A stretch of 47,729 bases of DNA, from positions 1 to 47,729 of the forward strand of contig JACMNQ010000051.1 in NCBI GenBank assembly GCA_014378465.1, in the 5' to 3' direction. Position 1 is the stretch's first letter; each line of letters begins with the position of its first letter. Positions 10,495 through 20,628 of this stretch are shown piece by piece. The notes under the pieces are model-generated. The model did no database searches. It was not told the DNA's origin and was given only the letters and a program-made list of their open reading frames with translations. The DNA comes from Oligoflexia bacterium. Its GTDB lineage: Bacteria; Bdellovibrionota; UBA1018. The translations under genes were made by a program, and so were the position numbers.

Positions 10495-13400
10495 TTAAAA
10501 CATGATCGGCATCTTGATAAAGCGGTCACCGCAGTAAAACATGATCGCCGACGGAGAGCTTCTGTCAGCAGAAAGCGTGTTTCCAAGCGCTTCACACTCG
10601 CGGCCCGTCTGAAATCTCAAGCGCGCAGGCCGGAGAAGAGTCTCTGGCACGCCTTGAGAGTCATAAGTGGGCACGATCACCTCAGTGCCGGGAAAGGCGC
10701 CGAAGCCATCGGGGATGATGATTCCGGGCAAACGTTGCTGCGCACTGCCAAGTGCACCGCTCTCATTGCCAACTACTATGGGGTAGAAGAACTGCTGAGA
10801 GAACTGGCTGGGAAGAAAGCTGCACTTTCTCAAGCTCGTCGTCAGAGTTCTTGATGAATTCTCTTCGTGAAACTGAAGGTCATAGAGGCCCAGCGCAAAA
10901 CTCGCCAGTCCGTTTTGTCCCTGAAAAGTCCCACTCACATGTCCGACGGATGCAGTCTTCTGAAGAGGCTTCTGGGTGACCTCATGAACTTCAAGCGAGG
11001 TCTGTTTCCCGGATTTGAAGAGAAGCGCCGTGGTCCGCTGAGTGCCCAGGGCACCGGTACCCGTGAATGCGGTTCCGGCAGAAGGGGATCCTGGATCCAG
11101 ATTGATCACGGTATCGGCATCGAGACCGCGCAGATTTCGGTAGTTTTTGAAAGGCACGATCGTGACTGGATTGCTTTGACTGGAGCTCATCTCGACCGTT
11201 GCGAAAGTCGTTTCGAAGTCGTCATTCTGCGCGAGAAGAACCGGGACCAGTCCCTGTTTTCGCTGATCCCTTGTGGGGTCAAGAATGTCCACGAAGTTGT
11301 AACCTTCGGGCGCCTTCAGAGTCCGCAGCCCGTCTTTCGCGAGATAATAGAAACGGATCAAAGTGAGGTCCTTGGCGTTCGGCTTCCATGGATTGTACTT
11401 GGCCTTTTCCAGAACGGGAGTGTTGCCGCGTCCTACCCAGGCAGGAACCAATTGCGTGCCGACTTTCAACCACTGAAAGCGACCCAGCATCAGAGGAGTC
11501 GTGTCGTTCGGGTAAGTGGTGGAACTCATCTTTTCAAGGTTGGAGTCCAGGACATCGAACCGGATTCCGGGCAGCCTGCCTTCACGAGTCAGGTAGATGA
11601 GGACGTAGTCGCTTTTTGAATCCTGATTGACATCAAGTCTCTGAATCTTCTGCAATTCTCCGACGACAGGGTCGATCTCCTTGGGTTTCGAACCGACGTA
11701 ACCGCTTGGCTTTCCATTCTGCATCACTGGAGTGATCAGTTGGATCGTCCACTTCGGAGACTTCTTTTCGATCGCGATGTAATCCTGAGTGGGCACTCCA
11801 TCCAGGGCCGTCACGCTTCTGAGGTTGGCCTGAGGAGAAATTGCCTGTCCGGATATCTGCAGGCTCAGGGATTCGTCATCCTGAAATGACTTTCTGACAG
11901 GTACGGAGATCTGCAGAGGCACTGTGATGAGCCGCGTGTCCCCGCCCGACTGACTGACGGTCATTTCAATCTCCAGATCACTCGGGAGTTTCGGGTCCAG
12001 GACGTCGACGGTCACTTCGAAGCTTTTGACTTCGTCGTGAGCCCAGTTCGTGATGTTCTGTTCAGCGGAGCTCACTCGAGCTGAAGTGGCGCCGCGTGCC
12101 GATACTTTCGCTGAAATGGAAAATTCGGAGCCGGACATCCAGATATTCTTGAGTTGAACCGGAACCTTGATGGTGCCTGCATGACGATCCCAGAGCAGGG
12201 GAGTCACGCCTTTTTCGACGGCGAGGATCAGCGACTTTGGCGCCACATTGAGGCTTCTCTGGATATCGAGATTCCCAAAGACGACTTTTTTGGAATCGCC
12301 GACCGGCTGAGGTCTTGCACCGGCCAAAAGGCGTGCTCGGGCTTCAGACGGAGTCATCCCGGTCGAAAGCAGGTACGCCAGCGCGCCGGAAACAAACGGG
12401 GTCGACATCGAAGTCCCGCTTTTGAAGTCGTAACCGATGCGGTCATTGAAGACTTCGGGCTCAAGGCTGGTGGGAACCGTGCTCAAGATTCGCAGGCCGG
12501 GAGCTGAGATGTCGACCCCGCTTCCGAAGTTGGAGAAGTGAGAGGTTTTTCCGTCGGGGCCGTGGGCGCCTACACAGATGACTCCCGGGTGCTGGCAGGG
12601 AAAGACAAGGGTGTCGGTTGAATCATTGCCGGCCGAGGCGACGACCAGAATGTTCTGTCTGGCTGCCAGATCCAGCATTTCACGGATCAGTCTGGAGTCC
12701 GCACGCGAAGGCCAGCCCAGAGAAATGCTGATGACGTCCGAGCGTGAGCGGATCGCGTAAAGCATTCCGCGAGCGACGATGTTGGTGAAAGAAAGGTCCG
12801 CACCGTTCTTCTTGAGCGAGATTTCCGTCGGATCCGGATTGACGGGATCCGTGGACTGCGGGGTGATTTCCATCGGGCGTACCGGGCCCGCGAGTTTGTC
12901 GGCGATGACTCTGACGGGCAGAATGCTCACTTGAGGAGCCATCCCGCGAATGCCCACGCCGTTGACTGCGGCGGCGATGATGCCGGCGACGTGAGTGCCG
13001 TGGCCTTCAGGATCACTCATCTCATTGTTGCCTAGAATTCCGATGGCCGGATCCACCTGGCCCATGACGTTCCAGCCCGCACAGTCCAGTGGATAACCAT
13101 TGCCATCACGATCAGTCTTAGCCCATTTCGCATCACAGGCCTTGACGAGCGGACGCGCCGTGCCCGACTCCTTGTCACACTTCACGGAGCTGTCTTTTTT
13201 ACTGCGCTCATCACACGCCTTGAGAGGCGCGATGGCGGTTGCCACGCAACCCTTGTACGCATCCAGCGCCTGACATTCTTCAGGGTTGTAGGAAATCTGA
13301 TTTTGAAGGTCCGGATGATTGATGTCGACACCGGTGTCCAGAACGGCGACCATGATCTGCTTCGTGAATTCCGGCGCAACTTTCGGAAGTTGAATGTCTT

Positions 13401-13839
13401 CACCAGCCACACCCGGAACCTGAGCGGTCGTGATGTAGTCGAGATCGACCTTTTGAGGGCTTCCGTCATTGTGAAGTGCCCACTGTTCTTTTTCGAGGGG
13501 TTCTGCGCCTGTACTTGATTGGATCAGTCTGTAATTCTCTTCAAGCGTGAAGGCTGCTCCGTTTTTGCGCAGCCAGGTGGCCACTTCGGAAGCTTCTGAA
13601 GAGCTCGGGATGTCCAGCACCCAGGTCTCCCCGAGAGCGGGTTTCCCCAGCGCGGCAAGTCCCGCCTTTTCTCCATCTGAGAAGACGGGCCGGCTCGCGG
13701 TGATCTGCGGCAGCTTCACGACTTTTGCTCGCACTGCTACCGCGGCTGAAGCAGCGGTGGCCGGCACCAGCAGGTACTCACTCGCAGAAGCCGCATTTTC
13801 AATCGAAAGTGCCATAAGAATCAAGAATGAGTATTTCAT
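10495..13839 (-). CDS. Subtilisin-like (S8) serine protease, exported, 1114 aa
   Basis: A short signal peptide (SFLILMALSIENAASAS) is followed by a propeptide-like region (~70-115) and an S8 domain of about 350 residues. The catalytic triad is visible: Asp168 in VAVLDTGVDINHPDL, His280 in GHGTHVAG and Ser477 in SGTSMSTP, with oxyanion Asn405 in SAGND. Between Asp and His is an unusual insert (~187-262) with six Cys and a DRDGNGYPLD loop that looks like a Ca-binding site. The ~600-residue C-terminal half contains beta-rich repeats, probably for binding or display. Its ATG overlaps the stop of the upstream 1135-residue gene, so expression is coupled. It is likely an extracellular or outer-membrane protease; the substrate is unknown. 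Confidence 0.9.
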   Translation of the reverse strand: MKYSFLILMALSIENAASASEYLLVPATAASAAVAVRAKVVKLPQITASRPVFSDGEKAGLAALGKPALGETWVLDIPSSSEASEVATWLRKNGAAFTLEENYRLIQSSTGAEPLEKEQWALHNDGSPQKVDLDYITTAQVPGVAGEDIQLPKVAPEFTKQIMVAVLDTGVDINHPDLQNQISYNPEECQALDAYKGCVATAIAPLKACDERSKKDSSVKCDKESGTARPLVKACDAKWAKTDRDGNGYPLDCAGWNVMGQVDPAIGILGNNEMSDPEGHGTHVAGIIAAAVNGVGIRGMAPQVSILPVRVIADKLAGPVRPMEITPQSTDPVNPDPTEISLKKNGADLSFTNIVARGMLYAIRSRSDVISISLGWPSRADSRLIREMLDLAARQNILVVASAGNDSTDTLVFPCQHPGVICVGAHGPDGKTSHFSNFGSGVDISAPGLRILSTVPTSLEPEVFNDRIGYDFKSGTSMSTPFVSGALAYLLSTGMTPSEARARLLAGARPQPVGDSKKVVFGNLDIQRSLNVAPKSLILAVEKGVTPLLWDRHAGTIKVPVQLKNIWMSGSEFSISAKVSARGATSARVSSAEQNITNWAHDEVKSFEVTVDVLDPKLPSDLEIEMTVSQSGGDTRLITVPLQISVPVRKSFQDDESLSLQISGQAISPQANLRSVTALDGVPTQDYIAIEKKSPKWTIQLITPVMQNGKPSGYVGSKPKEIDPVVGELQKIQRLDVNQDSKSDYVLIYLTREGRLPGIRFDVLDSNLEKMSSTTYPNDTTPLMLGRFQWLKVGTQLVPAWVGRGNTPVLEKAKYNPWKPNAKDLTLIRFYYLAKDGLRTLKAPEGYNFVDILDPTRDQRKQGLVPVLLAQNDDFETTFATVEMSSSQSNPVTIVPFKNYRNLRGLDADTVINLDPGSPSAGTAFTGTGALGTQRTTALLFKSGKQTSLEVHEVTQKPLQKTASVGHVSGTFQGQNGLASFALGLYDLQFHEENSSRTLTTSLRKCSFLPSQFSQQFFYPIVVGNESGALGSAQQRLPGIIIPDGFGAFPGTEVIVPTYDSQGVPETLLRPARLRFQTGRECEALGNTLSADRSSPSAIMFYCGDRFIKMPIMF

Positions 13840-16800
13840 AAACCCTCCCCGAAGGACTTCGCTTCGAGTTCGTAACTGGAGATCTGGGTGTCCGTCGCGA
13901 TTTCATTGAAAATGCCGACTCCCTGATCGTAATTGATCTTTCCGATGGTGTTGGTCGTGTAGTTGGATTCGCTGAAGCGGTCTTCAGCACGTTCGTCCTT
14001 CGTTCGAAAGCCGGTCACCTTGACCTGAAAGTAGAACTGGTCTTTTCCGACCACTTTGAGCACGCGTGAGATCGAAGCGCTGCCCTGCAGACGATCGATC
14101 AGCTGATTGGTCCACTGAATCTTTTCGACGGAGTCTCCATCCATGGGATACTTCTTGATCAAACGCATGGTCTTTCTCATCCAGGGCTGCACGCAGCGAT
14201 GGGTGATCTTGGAGTCATCTTCATTCTGTTCGAGGGCGGCGAGCTCAAACTCAATGTTCTTCTTCGTGAGGTAATCCTGACATCCGAAGGAAAGGTCATC
14301 TTCGGATTTCAAGAGCACGAGTCTGCGGATGAGTTCGGCGCGTGAAGAAGTCTTCAGGAGGTAGTCCTTCAGCAACTGCATTCCTCGGTTGTAAATCACG
14401 AGAGTGGAGCGGATTTCATAAGCCTGAAGCTGATTGGTGTTCTGAAACTCCTCGCGGTTGTACAGGGAGGTTCCTTCGTTGATTTCACTCATGCGTCCGT
14501 CGATTTCATCGAGGATCTTGAGGAGCTTCTTCTTGTTCAGGTACCAGCCTGCCCAGTGTTGCTCCACCAGAGTGACGGATGGCAATTCCTTCCTGGGAGT
14601 GATGTCGGCTTCAGTCTTGATGATGGTCCACTGGGCCTTGCCGAGAAAAGTGCTCGAAGGGTTCTCGCCGTTCTGATCAGCGAAAAGTCCGGCTACCTTG
14701 GCTACGGCGCTGATGACTTCGCCGATGAAGCCGTAAGTGTTTCGGCCCGTGAGGTGCACTCTTCGGTTGGAAAAGAGCACGCGCTTTTCGGCTTCGGTAT
14801 CGTACTGTTGATCATCCGGCGCATCCGCCAGAGGTTTCGGCGGAGTCAGGGTCACCGTATGATTCTCTTCGTAGTTGGCTTTTCTCCAGAAACCGAGTTT
14901 CAGAGTTCTCTTTTTGCTCTTGAGTTCATGTTCAAGATCGAAAGGTGGATAGTTGTTCTCCATCAACTCAGGCTCATTTGCCTGGAGCAGAGTGGCCAGG
15001 GACACGAAGATCTTGAGTCTCTTCGCTGCATTCCTGGCATCCTTCAGCTCGTTGGCGTCGTCGATCACCTTGGTGTCGATCAGAAAGGCCTGAGTGTCGA
15101 TGCCTCCGCGCTTGGCTTCGCGGTTGAACTTCATCACATTCAATTGAAGCTTCAATTTGGCGAAGAACACGCCTGCATCGAGACTGGTGGACTCTCCCAG
15201 GCCCTGCGTATTGATCGACTGGATATAGACCTGAACCTGCCCCTTGGTACGCGTGATCATCGTGCGCTTCACGATGGCAGCGTCAGCCTGAACACCCACT
15301 CCCACGGCAACGGCAAGCCCGAGGTTCAGGGGATTGACCAGAAGAGTGACCGGAATCGTGACCTGGGGATTCACTTTCGCAATCAGTGAGTCGGTGATGG
15401 TCAGGACTTCGCCGTCCTTGAGATCATCTTTCAGGAGCTTGATCAGGGCGGTTTTCGCGAATTCGTCCGTCAGTTCAGTCGGATTTCCGTCCTTGTCGGT
15501 GGGAGGATCCAGAATCTTCGCCAGACTCCTGATGTAGAGTGGGATGAGTAGATTCTTCCATTTCTCATTCTTCACGGCTTCAAGACTGGCGATGGGTCTG
15601 ACATGGATGTAGTCGCGCTGATAGGTCAGTGAAGCGGGGATGCCTGCATCTGCCATGATTTTCAATTTTCCGGCAGGAACGTGCAGCCCCTGAAAGTAGC
15701 CGATCGAAGCTTGGGCGGAGATCTGATCCACCAGCTGCGCTTTGGATTCGCTGCCATAGTAGATTCCGGTGCTGATGCTTCGGTTCGCATTGATGCCGAT
15801 CCCGCCGAATACTCCGCCCCAGGTGCTGATGGGTGCGACGTAAGGAGTGGTCGGGTCATTCTTGTAATGATCGATCAAGGCTTGTTCCTGTTTCAGCTGG
15901 TAGGCGGGATCTTTGAGGTGCTTGTTCGTGATATCGGAGATGTTCTGAACATTGAGGAGCTTTGCATTGACCTTCGTGATGACCTGGCTGACTGCCTGAG
16001 TGATGAGTTCCATCTTGAGGTAGTGCTTGAGTTCCGACCAGCGAAGCGGCGATTTCAGATCTCCATAACTGAACAGTTCGGCATGGCCATCATAATTGTT
16101 CCGCGTGAGCTTGCCATCAACGACTGCGCCGATGGTGATGTGGCTGTTGGCCTGCAGTTCCACCTGCTGAGAAGAAAGCTCATTCTTCATGCTGAAGAGT
16201 TCCATCAGCTGATTTCTGCGGAAGATGACTTTTTCAAGGACGATCGCCTGGATGTCTTCTGGATAGTGGGAAAGCTTCACGATCTCCGCGAAGTCCTGGC
16301 GGGTGAGAACGGCGAGCTTGCGGATGATCCAGCGGGCATCTTCAAAAGTCGTGCGTCTCTCGAATTGAGAGGCATAAGGCTGATACAGGAGGACGTTCTT
16401 GCTGAGAAATTTTCCGGCCTGCCACGAGTACAGGTTGATGCTTTCCTGAAAGTCGAGCAGGGACAGGGGAACGATCAGCGCGCGAGTCGCTCGACGGTTC
16501 TGGATGTTCTTGTCGCCTGAAACTGCTCCGAGATAATAAGGGGGAGTGTTGATGCGAGGCGATTCGAGAGTGACGTCCTGAAGCGTGACCTCTGGACGGT
16601 CCGCCGGGAGGTCCTTGATCCACCGGGTTTCCTTGCTGCGGGTGAGGAGTGATATTGCGGCAGTGAACTGATCACGCGCTGTGACGGTATCGAACACGAC
16701 TCTCAAGGTGGCGTAGTACTGTGGGGAGTCGACCGTGTAGCCAAGGGCCCGAAGGAGAGCGGCACGGCTGAGAGCTCCGTGGGTATCCTTGTAAACGACG

Positions 16801-17243
16801 AGACGAAATGCCTGCGCCCCGTCCGGAGTCTCCACGCGTGCACGGGCCAGCTCGCCGGCGCTGGCCATGAGGGAGCGGTATCGAACCGTGGCTCCGTCGG
16901 TGGGAAACTGAAATTGACCGGCGTTTGAAAAGGACTGATGCTCCGGCGACCAGATGTCGCTCAGGGTGGGGTCGAGGGTACTTACGTCGATGCCGGTTTT
17001 TCCGAGGGCTGAAACCTGACTCGGATCCAGCGCTTCACCCTGGTACATCAGATCGGATGCCTGAGCGCCTTCTTTGGTCGTGATCGGAATAGCCACGGAG
17101 GAAGTGGTGCCTGCCCAGGTGGAAGGTACATAGCCCGTAACTGACGCAAAAAGAGCCAGAAATAAGGTAATTCTGATGTTTTCCCGACAGGACAATGCAC
17201 GATCAGTCACAGCGACCTCACTTTTCGCTGCGAACCGTATCAT
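13836..17243 (-). CDS. Large exported protein of unknown family, partner of the S8 protease
   Basis: A 1135-residue protein with a signal peptide at residues ~25-44 (ITLFLALFASVTGYVPSTWA). The rest has no membrane segments except a short apolar stretch near residues 650-665 (LGLAVAVGVGVQA). It reads as a mixed alpha/beta protein with charged, mainly helical regions and few Cys. I do not recognise a domain. The start is uncertain: ATG 17243 lacks a good ribosome site, while GTG 17210 has GTGAGG 5 nt upstream and gives a more usual leader. It is the first gene of a two-gene unit, with its stop overlapping the protease ATG. A substrate, scaffold or regulator of the protease are all possible. Confidence 0.75.
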   Translation of the reverse strand: MIRFAAKSEVAVTDRALSCRENIRITLFLALFASVTGYVPSTWAGTTSSVAIPITTKEGAQASDLMYQGEALDPSQVSALGKTGIDVSTLDPTLSDIWSPEHQSFSNAGQFQFPTDGATVRYRSLMASAGELARARVETPDGAQAFRLVVYKDTHGALSRAALLRALGYTVDSPQYYATLRVVFDTVTARDQFTAAISLLTRSKETRWIKDLPADRPEVTLQDVTLESPRINTPPYYLGAVSGDKNIQNRRATRALIVPLSLLDFQESINLYSWQAGKFLSKNVLLYQPYASQFERRTTFEDARWIIRKLAVLTRQDFAEIVKLSHYPEDIQAIVLEKVIFRRNQLMELFSMKNELSSQQVELQANSHITIGAVVDGKLTRNNYDGHAELFSYGDLKSPLRWSELKHYLKMELITQAVSQVITKVNAKLLNVQNISDITNKHLKDPAYQLKQEQALIDHYKNDPTTPYVAPISTWGGVFGGIGINANRSISTGIYYGSESKAQLVDQISAQASIGYFQGLHVPAGKLKIMADAGIPASLTYQRDYIHVRPIASLEAVKNEKWKNLLIPLYIRSLAKILDPPTDKDGNPTELTDEFAKTALIKLLKDDLKDGEVLTITDSLIAKVNPQVTIPVTLLVNPLNLGLAVAVGVGVQADAAIVKRTMITRTKGQVQVYIQSINTQGLGESTSLDAGVFFAKLKLQLNVMKFNREAKRGGIDTQAFLIDTKVIDDANELKDARNAAKRLKIFVSLATLLQANEPELMENNYPPFDLEHELKSKKRTLKLGFWRKANYEENHTVTLTPPKPLADAPDDQQYDTEAEKRVLFSNRRVHLTGRNTYGFIGEVISAVAKVAGLFADQNGENPSSTFLGKAQWTIIKTEADITPRKELPSVTLVEQHWAGWYLNKKKLLKILDEIDGRMSEINEGTSLYNREEFQNTNQLQAYEIRSTLVIYNRGMQLLKDYLLKTSSRAELIRRLVLLKSEDDLSFGCQDYLTKKNIEFELAALEQNEDDSKITHRCVQPWMRKTMRLIKKYPMDGDSVEKIQWTNQLIDRLQGSASISRVLKVVGKDQFYFQVKVTGFRTKDERAEDRFSESNYTTNTIGKINYDQGVGIFNEIATDTQISSYELEAKSFGEGL

Positions 17244-17361
17244 ATCAGTCAGGAATCAAGCCAGATTTATAACGCTATGCGTTTTTTATGGGTCTAAATA
17301 ATTGAAACCTTTGGATAAAGATCTAAAACCGCAGCCTGCGCCGAAAAGTGCCAGAACCGAT

Positions 17362-19794
17362 TCAAACCATCACAAAATTCACGATTTTACCGGGTACATA
17401 AATGACCTTTTTGACCTGTTTTCCTTCGAGCTGGTTGGCCACCGTCGCGACTTCTCTGGCCAGCTTTTCGACGGTCGCCTGGTCAGCTCCGGGTTCAATT
17501 TCGATCGTTCCACGAGTCTTGCCCAGAACCTGGATGGCAATCGTGATGAAATCGTCCTTTGCCAGCGCTTCATCAAACGTCGGCCAGGTTTCATGAGTGA
17601 GCAGGGACTTCTCTCCGAGACGAGACCAGAGTTCCTCACCCAGATGAGGAGCGAAGGGAGCCAGAAGCTGCGCGAAAGGCCTCAGGCAGGCGCGAGGTTT
17701 CTTTTCGGCCTTCGTCAGATGATTGATGAAGACCATCATCTGGCTGATCGCCGTATTGAAGCGCAAGTGCTCAATATCCTCGGTCACCTTCTTGATCGTC
17801 TTGTGCAGGATCTTGAGATCTTCCTCAGTCGGAGCGGCGTCTGAAACGTTGGAGCTCTCCATTCCTTCAGCATTCTCATCCACGAACACGCGCCACGATC
17901 TCATGACAAAGCGGTGAATGCCTTCGATCGCCGAAGCGTTCCACGGCTTGTCACGATCAAGTGGCCCCATGAACATGAGGTACATCCGGAGCGAATCTGA
18001 GCCGTAACCATCCACGATCGTGTCGGGATTGATCACATTGCCGCGAGACTTCGACATCTTCTCACCATCTTCACCGAGGATCATCCCCTGGTGGACGAGC
18101 TTCTTGAAAGGCTCGTCGTGAGTCACGAGTCCGGCATCGTGGAGAACTTTGGTCCAGAAGCGTGCGTAGAGAAGATGACCTACGGCATGTTCAGGTCCAC
18201 CGAGGTAAAGATCGACCGGCATCCAGTACTTTTCAGCTTCGGCACTCCACGGTTCATTGTCGTTCTTCGGGTCACAGTACCTGAGAAAGTACCAGGAAGA
18301 GCCTGCGCTGCCCGGCATCGTGTCGGTTTCACGGCGAAGTTTCTCGCCGGTTTTCTGGTCCGTGTAATTGAGCCACTCGGAAGCGGATGCCAGCGGGCTT
18401 TCCCCTGAACCGGTAGGCTCGTAGCTTTTCACGACAGGGAGAATGACCGGGAGTTCATTGACCGCGACGGGTCTTTTGCTTCCGTCGGGCAGATGCACGA
18501 TCGGAAACGGCTCGCCCCAGTAGCGTTGACGGGAGAAAAGCCAGTCTCTGAGTTTGTAATTGATGGTGCGTTTGCCTTTGCCTTCTTTTTCAGCCCAGGT
18601 GATCACTGCATCTTTGGCCAGCTTGGACGGCATGCCCGTGATGAAGCCCGAGTCGATTGCAGTGCCCTCACCGCTGAACACTCCTTCGACTTCCTTGGTG
18701 CCCGGCAACTGCATGACGACCTGACGGATGGGTAGTTTGAATGCGGTCGCGAAATCATGATCGCGCTCATCATGTGCCGGAACGGCCATGATCGCGCCAG
18801 TGCCGTAGCCCATCATCACGTAATCAGAAGTCCAGACCGGAATCTTTTCCTGATTGAAAGGATTCACGGCGTAAGCACCCGTGAAGGCCCCGCTCTTGTC
18901 CCGGGTGACTTCCTGCCGAGCGATTTCAGATTTCTGAGCGGCCTTTGCCCGGTACGCGTCCACTTCAGACTTTCTGTCGGCAGTCGTGATCTCAGCGACC
19001 AGAGGATGCTCTGGGGCCAGCACCATATAAGTTGCGCCGAAGAGGGTGTCCGGACGAGTGGTGAAGATCTCAATCGAAGAGGAGCTTTCGGCCAGCGGAA
19101 AAGCGATCTGGAGGCCTTCGCTTCGGCCGATCCAGTTGCGCTGAAGTTCCTTGGTGCCTTCCGGCCAATCCAGGCCGTCGAGATCCTTGAGAAGGCGTTC
19201 GGCGTAATCCGTGATCTTCAGCATCCACTGCTTCATGGGCATGCGAAAAACCGGGTGTCCGCCGCGTTCAGACTTGCCGTCGACGACTTCTTCGTTGGCG
19301 AGCACGGTCTTGAGTTCCGGGCACCAGTTGACCGGAACTTCCTTCTGGTAGGCGAGACCCTTTTCGTAGAGCTTCATGAAAACGAACTGAGTCCATTTGT
19401 AATAGTCGGGGTCGCAGGTGGCGAACTCGCGGGTCCAGTCGTAACTGAAGCCCAGCATTTTAAGCTGGCGACGAAAATTATCGATCGCTTCGGCAGTGGT
19501 CTTGGCCGGATGGACACCCGTCTTCAAAGCATACTGTTCAGCGGGCAGTCCAAACGCGTCCCAGCCCATCGGGTGCAGAACATTGAAGCCGCGCGCACGT
19601 TTGTAACGCGCAATAATATCAGTGGCTGTATAACCTTCCGGATGACCCACATGGAGGCCCGAGCTGCTCGGGTACGGAAACATGTCGAGTACATAGTACT
19701 TTGGCTTCTTCGAAGAAGTCTCACTTTTGAAAACCTGGTTGTCGTCCCAGTATTTTTGCCACTTCGCTTCCGTCTCTTTGTGATGATAGGTCAT
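17362..19794 (-). CDS. leuS: Leucyl-tRNA synthetase
   Basis: An 810-residue class Ia synthetase that charges tRNA-Leu in the cytoplasm. The ATP-binding HIGH motif is HVGH at 48-51 within FPYPSSSGLHVGHPEGY; the KMSKS motif is at about 577-581 (GEKMSKSRGNVINPD). The CP1 editing domain lies between, with the conserved TGAIMAVPAHDERDHDFA around 330-350, whose Asp discriminates against mischarged amino acids. The C-terminal anticodon-binding region ends in a compact alpha/beta domain (KVIYVPGKIVNFVMV). Length fits the bacterial family (~800-870). The ATG at 19794 gives the standard start (MTYHHKETEAKWQKYW). The gene is divergent from the thioesterase gene. Confidence 0.97.
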   Translation of the reverse strand: MTYHHKETEAKWQKYWDDNQVFKSETSSKKPKYYVLDMFPYPSSSGLHVGHPEGYTATDIIARYKRARGFNVLHPMGWDAFGLPAEQYALKTGVHPAKTTAEAIDNFRRQLKMLGFSYDWTREFATCDPDYYKWTQFVFMKLYEKGLAYQKEVPVNWCPELKTVLANEEVVDGKSERGGHPVFRMPMKQWMLKITDYAERLLKDLDGLDWPEGTKELQRNWIGRSEGLQIAFPLAESSSSIEIFTTRPDTLFGATYMVLAPEHPLVAEITTADRKSEVDAYRAKAAQKSEIARQEVTRDKSGAFTGAYAVNPFNQEKIPVWTSDYVMMGYGTGAIMAVPAHDERDHDFATAFKLPIRQVVMQLPGTKEVEGVFSGEGTAIDSGFITGMPSKLAKDAVITWAEKEGKGKRTINYKLRDWLFSRQRYWGEPFPIVHLPDGSKRPVAVNELPVILPVVKSYEPTGSGESPLASASEWLNYTDQKTGEKLRRETDTMPGSAGSSWYFLRYCDPKNDNEPWSAEAEKYWMPVDLYLGGPEHAVGHLLYARFWTKVLHDAGLVTHDEPFKKLVHQGMILGEDGEKMSKSRGNVINPDTIVDGYGSDSLRMYLMFMGPLDRDKPWNASAIEGIHRFVMRSWRVFVDENAEGMESSNVSDAAPTEEDLKILHKTIKKVTEDIEHLRFNTAISQMMVFINHLTKAEKKPRACLRPFAQLLAPFAPHLGEELWSRLGEKSLLTHETWPTFDEALAKDDFITIAIQVLGKTRGTIEIEPGADQATVEKLAREVATVANQLEGKQVKKVIYVPGKIVNFVMV

Positions 19795-19821
19795 GATAGG
19801 GAAACTATAGAGGATGTCGCC

Positions 19822-20340
19822 ATGAAAAGCACTAAAACGACAGGGTCAGCAATCGGTTTGCAGGTCAAATATTCACCGAAAAGCATCTGCTTCGGGTGTG
19901 GACCCGCCAACTCACTCGGCCTTCGTATTCAGAGTTGCGAAGATCCTTCGGATCCGAACCAGCTGGTTGCCGACTGGACTCCTTCTCCTCATCATCAGGC
20001 TTTTCCCGGAGTGCTCAATGGCGGCATCATTGGAGCCCTTCTGGATTGTCACTCGAACTGGACGGCCTCCTGGCACCTGATGAAACAGACCGGGACCCAC
20101 GAACCTCCTTGCACGGTGACTTCAGACTTCGCCGTGAAGCTCATGCGACCGACTCCTTCAGATCAACCGGTCCATCTGACTGCTCGAGTGGTCCCGAGCG
20201 CTGAAGGTTCAACCACGGACCGCGCCACGATCGAAGCAACACTGACCTCGATGATCAACGGCGTTGAAAAAATCTGCGCGACGTGTCGTGGCACTTTCGT
20301 CGCGGTCAAGCCCGGTCATCCCGCCTACCACCGTTGGTAA
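19822..20340 (+). CDS. PaaI-type hotdog-fold thioesterase
   Basis: A 172-residue protein. HHQAFPGVLNGGIIGALLDC (residues ~56-75) matches the hotdog signature in which HGG/NGG and a following Asp lie near the active site. CFGCGPANSLGLRI near 23-36 and the terminal KPGHPAYHRW are typical of PaaI-like acyl-CoA thioesterases. It should hydrolyse an acyl- or aryl-CoA thioester in the cytoplasm; the substrate cannot be told. The ATG at 19822 has GAGG 8 nt upstream. The frame is open further upstream, but that part is antisense to leuS. The gene stands alone, divergent from leuS. Confidence 0.85.
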   Translation: MKSTKTTGSAIGLQVKYSPKSICFGCGPANSLGLRIQSCEDPSDPNQLVADWTPSPHHQAFPGVLNGGIIGALLDCHSNWTASWHLMKQTGTHEPPCTVTSDFAVKLMRPTPSDQPVHLTARVVPSAEGSTTDRATIEATLTSMINGVEKICATCRGTFVAVKPGHPAYHRW

Positions 20341-20373
20341 TTTAACGGGCTGCATCTAAAAAAAGGAGTCGCT

Positions 20374-20424
20374 TTGGCGAATCTTTCTCAGAAAACCGGA
20401 GCCGGAAAAACCCTGACCAAATAA
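20374..20424 (+). CDS. Possible 16-residue small ORF with strong ribosome site
   Basis: TTG 20374 is preceded by AAAAAGGAG at 5 nt and opens a 16-codon frame (MANLSQKTGAGKTLTK) ending in TAA, 33 bp after the thioesterase stop. The ribosome site is the best evidence. The peptide resembles nothing I know and may be a remnant. The rest of 20341-20628 has no other gene. Confidence 0.25.
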   Translation: MANLSQKTGAGKTLTK

Positions 20425-20628
20425 GTTGGTGACAGTTTACTTCAATTTAACCCCGTTTCAGCAGTTATGGGGGGGCATACGCTTTGCTCTATGGGCAGAA
20501 CAGAAGAGCAGCAATGCTCCTCCAAGCTTTACGCAGTGAACCCAACGTCCAAACGAAGTTCATTCCCTGGAAGTGAAAAGAAGTAAAACGCAGTCAACTG
20601 TGCACCCGAGTGCAACGAGGAAAATGTC

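Noticed and set aside
17268..17290. AACGC-TAT-GCGTT-TTTT as a plus-strand terminator
   Set aside because: There is no plus-strand gene upstream and the stem is only 5 bp; likely chance.
18757..19821. Long upstream extension of the thioesterase frame
   Set aside because: This part is antisense to leuS; the family start and a GAGG ribosome site are at 19822.
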